Origin: Rhynchopus sp. YZ270_cl-10
Taxonomy: Eukaryota; Euglenozoa; Diplonemea; Diplonemida; Diplonemidae
Direction: 5' to 3'
Assembly: GCA_964035575.1 (NCBI GenBank)
Contig: OZ037836.1
Location: 1,612,001 to 1,676,000 of the forward strand
DNA: 64,000 nucleotides
Both the position numbers and the translations under genes were made by a program. Shown piece by piece: positions 58,001-64,000 of this stretch (the stretch's first letter is position 1; the number at the start of each line of letters is the position of its first letter). A model generated the notes under the pieces. That model saw nothing but the letters and a program-made list of their open reading frames with translations, was not told where the DNA came from and searched no databases.

Positions 58001-61000
58001 TTGGCCACAACCACATCTCGCTGACCGGGGCATTGACTTTAATTGAGACTCTAAGGTCCTGCCCTGCTGTTACCACTGTGTCCGTACGGAACAATGTGCT
58101 CGAAGGTTCTGGGGTGGCAAAGGCGTTTGCGGAGCTTCTTAAGGACCCCGTATCGTCGAATTTGACGTCTTTGGATTTGGCGTATAACGATTTAGATGAT
58201 GCGGCAGCGTTGTGCTTGCTGGAGGCGTTGGAGGTGAACGACACTCTACTCTATTTGGACTTTCGTGGGAACGGAATATCGCATGAAACCATGCAAGAGG
58301 TCCACCGTGCAGTTTCCCTCAACTCTGAGCTAGACGTAAAGCGTGTCATGCCCTCCGTTCGCGCAAACGATCCAAACGTCACCGTCGTCGACCTTTCCAA
58401 TCGCAACACCACCGACGCCACAGTATACACCACCTGCTCTGCACTATCCGAAAACACTTATGTCACGCACCTCGACCTTTCGCACAACAAATTGGTCACC
58501 GATGCGTCGTGTATCAACTATCTTGCACCCCTTTTGACAGCGGAATCGACCAAATTGCAGGAGCTTTCCCTCGCGCGCACTGCAATAACCTCTGTTGGGG
58601 CGGCATGTCTGTTGGAGAGTCTGAAGAATAACACGCATTTACAGGTTTTGAATCTTTCAGGTACAGACTTAGCACCTCCGTCTGGAACCATAGTGGAGGC
58701 AGCTGCCGATGCGTTTGCAGCAAATACAACGTTGCTGCGGCTGGAGCTGGAGAATACGGGGTTGTCGCCAGCAGAAATTACTGGAATTACAGGGAAAAAT
58801 ATGAATGGGCAGCCGGGGCTTCGGAAAGAGCTGCCTCGTGTGTGGCGGTCTGACCCGGAGCTGTCGGTGCTGGACCTTTCTGGGAGCGGTGCGCACAACA
58901 ACACAACGTGCTATTTGCTCGCCGAGGCGTTGCTGGCTAACACCACCTTGACGGATCTCTCGCTCAGTCAGACAAAAGCCATTGATGACATTGGGGTGAA
59001 CTATCTGGCGCGCGCGTTGCACCAAAACCTCACTCTCACAGCACTTCACGTTCGAAACTGCTCCGTAGGCGATGAAGGCGCGTCCAGCCTTGCCGCCGCT
59101 CTTCGAGTAAACCGTGCGCTCGCGTTTCTCGATCTTTCTCATAATCAGATCGGAAATTCGGGGTGTCAAGATTTAATTAACTCACTCCGCGCTGACATCT
59201 ACGGCAACAACACGGTACGGGCGATCGATCTGCAGGGCAACCGCAACATCAGAGAAGACCTTGTCACAGAACTCTCAATCCAGCTCTCCCTCAACAATGG
59301 ACCGTCCTGGCTGAAGGAAGACCTGCTCGCACTTCGCGACAACGGCGTCACCGAGCTGAGATACTCCGGAACGAACTTCTCTGATCAATACGTCGCACTC
59401 CTGGTCCAAGCCATGCAAGGAAACACCTCCGTTACAGTAGTTGATTTGTCCAACTGCCTCTTAGAGGCGGATGGTGGCGAGCTTATCTCCTCGCTCATCC
59501 GCGCAAATAGCACGATCACACACCTGAATCTCTCTCACAATAAGATTGGTGTGTCAGCGTCGGCATTGGCCAAAGCACTGCACCACAACGCTCATATCAC
59601 AGAGCTGGACATCGCACACAACGACTGCAACGCATATGATGAGGACCGTGTACAACAGTTGGTTGATCTAAATAAATACCCAAAAGCACTAAAAATCGCT
59701 GTCTTAGCGTCGTTAGAGCGCGATCCGACACAGATCGTCGTTGATGTTTCAGGCGGCATCGCGGACGACTCAAACAGCGACATCACAAAACTCAATGACG
59801 CTGGAGTTGCCATCCTATCCGAAACTTTGAAGACCGATACTTATACCGAAGTCATTGATCTTTCACACAACAGTTTAACCTGCGCCAGCGCAAGCCCACT
59901 GTGCGTCATGCTAAAGATAAATGATTCAATTGTTCGAATTGATCTTTCCTATAACGCCATCTCTGACGAAGGCGTCGCAGAATTTGCAGGTCTCCTGAGC
60001 ACCCACAACTCCCTCAACTCCATCGATCTAGGCTACAATAGGATCACCGAAAAAGGCGCCGCTCTCCTCCTCGAGGCAATCGAAATGAACTATGGCCTGC
60101 ACAAAGTGGTTCTTGCAGGCAACACTGCGATTTCCCAGGCAACCTTAACGATCGTACGGATTTTGCAAGCTTTGAACCATACTGACAAAGCGTTCTGCAG
60201 TGCGTTCCAGAAGGTGGTTCTTGGTGCGCCCACGAAGGAGGTCAGCCTGGAGGGGTGGCTAGGGTTGGGCTACTATAATACGGACAGCCTGGACCTGGTG
60301 GTCGAGGCGGTGTCCATGAACGAGGCTGTGGAGACGCTGGACCTTTCTTTTTGCGATGTGCGGGATGGGCAGGTCCCGCTGCTGGCTGGGCTGTTGAAGC
60401 AGGCGCCGCATCTGAAATCGTTGAAATTGCCGAATAACTTCATTAAACACAACCTTGCGCCACTTACAAACGTTCTTGCAACTAACACCACATTGCTCCT
60501 CCTGGATTTACGTGACAACAACGTCAATTTGACAGGCGCAAAACTGCTCGCAGCAATGCTAAGAAAGAACGACTACCTAACAGAGCTAGACATAAGCGGG
60601 AATGATCTGACTGACATAGGTGTGACGATCATCATTGAGGCGGTTAAGATGAACGACGCACTGCAGGCGCTGTGGTGCGAAGCGCCGGTATGGATCATGG
60701 GGGTGGAGGGGGGAGGGGGGGAATTTAACAAACGTTTGTGCAAAAGGCGTTTTTCACTTTCAATTCCTTTCTTCATGGGTTGGTGGGGGGGGTCATTGTA
60801 CCAAAAGATGTTGTGTTTTATCAACTATTTGAATTTTTCAACTTACTATTTGCTGCGTCAAATGCATTCACCACACAGGGCATCTCCGAAGCACTCCTGC
60901 AGGACGTCCAATTTGCGTTGGACATATCGTACAAGTCGGTGGTATGTCGTCCGTACTATCATGTGTGCGTTTCACCACAACCTCTCCCTTTTTGTCTTTA

Positions 61001-62521
61001 TTGTTTTTATTGCTTTATTGTTTGCGGCGGTGGGTGGGGTGGGTGATCTATGAATAGGAGAGATTTTTTCACTCTCTCTCAGAAAGCTCTCACAAGCTCT
61101 CACAGCCTGTTACGTCATCTCACGGAGACGATCCTAGATCACCCACGGGTGGGGGAAAAAACATAAAAATAAAAGGAAAAGTAGGGGTGTGGTTTCAATT
61201 CCTTAACACTCAGTGTTAAGGTCTTTAAGGTTGCTGATCACCCCCCACCCACCCTCCCCGCGCGGGGTGGGTTTCGGCCATTTTTTTTCAGGTCTCTAAA
61301 CGTCCAAAGAGGTCAAAAAAGTGGATTCTTGGGAAGATAGGAGGTTTTTTTTAGGGTTTGCAAATGAGAAAGACCTCCAAACCCTGACAGACCCTGAAAC
61401 CAGGGTGTCGCGAGTCCTTTTTTACACGTGTTTCTTAAGGGTTCTACAGGGTTATACAGGCAAAACAGGCGTTTTGGCCAAAAACCCGGTTTTTCAGGCA
61501 GGTAACCGGGTTTGAGGCTTGGGAAACGTGCCAGAGCGGTGTGAGAACCATGCGTGGGGGTTTGTAACCACTCGTTGCGTTGGTTGCGTTGCCTTCGCTA
61601 CGTTGCGTACACATATCTACGTGCACACCGGTTACGTTGTGTTGCATGCGTTGCGTTCGTTGTGTAGAGATCGTTATATACAGAGTGCAACGAACAGAGC
61701 GGTTGCGTTGCGTTGGTTGTGTTCGGTTGGTTACGTTCGTTGCGTTCCGATCGTTACGTACACATCGGTTGCGTTGCGTTGCATGCGTTGCGTTCGGTGC
61801 GTTGCGTTGCTTCCGTGTCTTTGGTTCGAGACGTTACGTACCGAACGGTTGCGTTGCGTCGGTTGCATTCGTTCCGTTCACATCGTTCCGATCTGAACGG
61901 AACGATGTGAACGCAAGAAACGTATCGCATCGGTTGCGTTGGTTGGCTTGTGTGCGTTGCAAACCTTTCATACATCAACCACACCAGCCAGTGAGTGTTA
62001 AGGATTGCCAAAAAAAACTAAATTTCCCCACAACCTTCCTTCAACCCCCTTGTAGGGGCACAGCCCAGGGTGGTAAGGTAGGGTCTTGAAATCGAGGGGG
62101 TAAAAGGGTCAATTTTTGCAACCCAGATTTTTGGGGAAATTTGTGGAGAGTTTTGTTAGTTTTTGTACGCTTCGATTACATATCATTTTGCCCCCCCTTT
62201 TTGCCACCTCTACTTAATACACTCTTTCAGGTCCTGGACGAAGCAGCCGCGATGGCGACAGCGGACGCAGGTACGACCTTGGGCACCACAACGGGGTCGT
62301 GCGAGGACAACGGGAGCGATGGGGAGGGGTCGGGAGAAGGGGCTGATGCTGGTGGTGCTGGTGGTGCCAGCACCTCGACTCTGCCTTCACTGAACGCACA
62401 CAAGGTGAACATCAAAAGCACGCCACAACCTGCCAAGGGCGCAGACACACCCGACAACGCAGAGGCCGCAGCGAACACACTACCCCCCACTGCGGTGCAA
62501 ACCCCCGCTGTGTGCTGCTGA
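55092..62521 (+). CDS. Giant ribonuclease-inhibitor-type LRR protein (4 exons, about 1,850 aa)
   Basis: Exons 55092-57381, 57773-60687, 60879-60941 and 62231-62521. Introns: GTGTGG...TTACAG (391 nt, phase 1, joining SIAIT-G-NKYVSPEAHQ), GTATGG...ACACAG (191 nt, phase 0) and GTATGT...TTTCAG (1,289 nt, phase 0). The protein is almost all RI/NLRC-type LRRs of 28-29 residues (LDLSxNxIxDxGxxxLxxALxxNxxL), arranged in superblocks each closed by a helical insert of the form LNxxPxxLKKxLxxxRxND. That insert reads through the first splice junction, which supports it. The last exon encodes a Ser/Thr/Gly/Ala-rich tail with no LRRs (TADAGTTLGTTTGSCED). No signal peptide or TM. Likely a cytosolic scaffold; partner unknown. 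Intron 1 holds an H-hairpin repeat 28 nt after the donor. Confidence 0.88.
57410..57450 (+). repeat. H-hairpin dispersed repeat in intron 1 of the long LRR gene
   Basis: gataaggtgactaagcacga then gaggcttaggatcatcttta, 28 nt after the 5' splice site and preceded by attacgaatat as in the 38.6 and 51.3 kb copies. Confidence 0.88.
61555..61965. repeat. Degenerate GTTGCGTTG-type repeat in intron 3 of the long LRR gene
   Basis: About 400 bp of imperfect GCGTTGCGTTG, CGTTGGTTG and GTTACGTT units with interspersed ACACATCGGTT segments. Ends near a palindrome cgttccgatc-tgaacggaacg-atgtgaacg (61875-61915). Open frames across it (VALPSLRCVH and so on) are by-products of a biased repeat. Confidence 0.85.
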
Positions 62522-64000
62522 CCCTTGAGGGGAACCATGCAGAGAGGTGCACAGAGGGATTCGTGTTTCACCCTCCCTCCTCCGTTTATTTTTTTTCTCT
62601 CGAGGTGCCTAACCAAAGAATAATCTAATCAGACTAAGCAAACGAGAGGCTGAGGGATCATCTTATACGCTTTTCTTCTTGCGTTTGGTATAGACACCCA
62701 AGCAGTATTCATTATTTATTTTTGCCCCCCTTTCGTCTTTGTTTTCTTTATACAAACGGCAAGTGGATGCGTAATAATTTTGCAGACAGTAATGCACTAG
62801 TTGTTAGGAAATAATACATTCAATGAAATCATTTGTGTAGAAAAGTTTCGAGGATGTAGGTTTTATTCTTTTGCCCCAATACTAACTAATCCGTTCCTCC
62901 CCCCTCGTTTTTTTTTTTTGCCATCACAACAACGCCTGTCCACCTCCGTTCAGTGTTTCCACATTGAATTTGAGTGGACAGGTGTTGAGTGACTAACACC
63001 TCAAATTTTTACTTTGCTTTTACTGTTTTTGTCGTCACGCTTTATTTATTTATCATTGTTGTTGGGTTGGGAAATAAAGCCCCATTGTGAGAGGGTGAGT
63101 TGCAGTAGTAACGTAATGGTGTTGTGTTCTGGTTACGTTTATAATCAGTGTTTAAGATTGGAGGGGGTTTTTTTTTTTGGGGAGAAATAATTGCCTTTTT
63201 TTTCTATTTTGTTTTCACATTTTTTCTATTACTGAACATGATTTGCAGCCAACGATAAATTTGTCCTCTTTCAAAATAAATTTTGCAAAAAAAAAAAAAA
63301 AGTAGTGGAGTTCATCCTCGGGTGTCTACACTAATACAACCAAGTTTTCAAAAAAAGAAGAAAAAAAAAAATGTGCAGCCACGCAAGTGGTCCTGCCTTG
63401 CTAGCCTTCGCCGGATCTCATGCCTTTTAACTCTCGCCACGATGTTTCCACATTGTGGCAGAAGGGGTTCAAATATGACCTTTTGTAACAAAAAGGTGAC
63501 TAAGCAAACTAAGAGGCTTAGGGTCATCTTATGTGTCGCCCCAAACCCTCTTTCATCTCTAGTTTTCTTGTATCCAAACGTCGAGTGGTGATGCGTAATC
63601 ATTCCCATCTTTGATTTCATGCAATGCAGAAAGGAAAGTGAACACCGTACACCAACTCCCTTGCTTTTTTTTCTATTCTAGGGTTGGAGTAGATCCACAC
63701 TTCGCCGACAGGTTGGGGTGTGTGCGTTTCAACACAACTTCCCTTTTTTTGTCTTTTTTTGTTTTATTGTTGCGGGTCCCTCCCGTTTGTGACACTTCTG
63801 CCTTGAAAAATACCAGAATCAAATTTTTATTTTTTTTCTCAACCGTGTGTGTGGTCACGTTTCTGCGTTCGTACGACCTCCACCAATGCTTTCCCCCACG
63901 CACTCCGTGCCTTCTTCCCACCATGATTGCCTCCTTCAGTGTTCTGATGTCCTCTCCTACTCCCACAACCCCACCACACAATAGAGCAACACAAAAAAGA
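62522..64000. other. Right-hand intergenic stretch
   Basis: No gene supported. H-hairpin copies at 62630-62667 (about 110 nt after the LRR gene stop) and 63493-63531, one tctacactaatacaaccaag repeat (63326), AT-rich DNA, and a cgtttcaacacaacttccct sequence (63726) also present in introns of the long LRR gene (57650 and 60970). Confidence 0.6.

Noticed and set aside
60688-61053. Continuation of the LRR frame to a stop at 61053
   Set aside because: After GTATGG at 60688 the frame turns into Gly-rich and low-complexity sequence with no LRR pattern; a clean acceptor and in-phase exon follow at 60879.
61519-62089. ORFs rich in RCVALRWLC-type sequence in the long LRR gene's third intron
   Set aside because: They come from degenerate GTTGCGTTG repeats, overlap in several frames, and lie between well-supported splice sites.

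Overview
The window is nuclear DNA of a eukaryotic protist whose lineage I cannot fix. The evidence is GT-AG introns inside conserved genes (NOL10/Enp2, an NDUFA5-like complex I subunit, a giant LRR protein), LINE retrotransposons, many small foldback DNA elements, long A/T homopolymers and microsatellites, and no operon structure. A Y-rich or AC-rich sequence ending in AG lies 14-130 nt upstream of nearly every real start codon, which would suit spliced-leader trans-splicing or 5'UTR introns. Together with kinetoplastid-like EGF remnants and a multi-TM class III cyclase, this makes a euglenozoan or other discoban a reasonable guess (low confidence). No tRNA or rRNA gene was recognised.

Left part (1-31 kb): an array of a multicopy host gene family. 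Each member has an N-terminal ubiquitin-like domain, BspA-type leucine-rich repeats built from near-identical 69-nt modules, and a basic C-terminal tail. Members lie at 10000, 13083, 15757 and 20371 (plus 53133 further right), with a 3' remnant at 4130. A LINE interrupts two members at the same position in the LRR module. One LINE copy (22573-30331) is complete: ORF1 has a degenerate RNase H-like domain, an OTU protease domain and a coiled coil; ORF2 has APE-type endonuclease, RT and Cys/His modules. The other (1-4129) is cut by the window edge. The complete LINE begins exactly with a predicted HDV-like self-cleaving ribozyme that runs into ORF1. A second, non-autonomous 1.65-kb element (20587-22239) sits at the Ub/LRR boundary of the same gene, is flanked by a perfect 19-bp duplication, and also begins with a predicted HDV-like ribozyme. 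One host gene (20371-30791) is therefore interrupted twice, yet its reading frame is still consistent across all three pieces. A reticulon-like membrane protein (6661-8010) lies between a TA-flanked TIR transposon and the array. Two decayed retroelement-like copies (14.3-15.4 and 18.5-19.9 kb) sit among the LRR genes.

Middle (31-50 kb): housekeeping genes separated by repeat-rich DNA. These are NDUFA5-like (33502-35370, 2 exons), NOL10 (37981-44396, 3 exons), a SHOCT-domain protein (46035-46930, 2 exons) and a six-TM class III cyclase-like protein (47905-49713). The 3.7-kb second intron of NOL10 holds several elements: a foldback, a TIR element carrying an EGF-like gene fragment, a CATGG-ended element with a 520-bp heptanucleotide minisatellite, and a copy of a dispersed CGGCGCC repeat.

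Right part (50-64 kb): an inverted copy of the 5-6.5 kb transposon interior, a decayed LINE ORF1 fragment, another Ub-LRR gene (53133-54182), and a four-exon gene for a very long ribonuclease-inhibitor-type LRR protein of about 1,850 residues (55092-62521).
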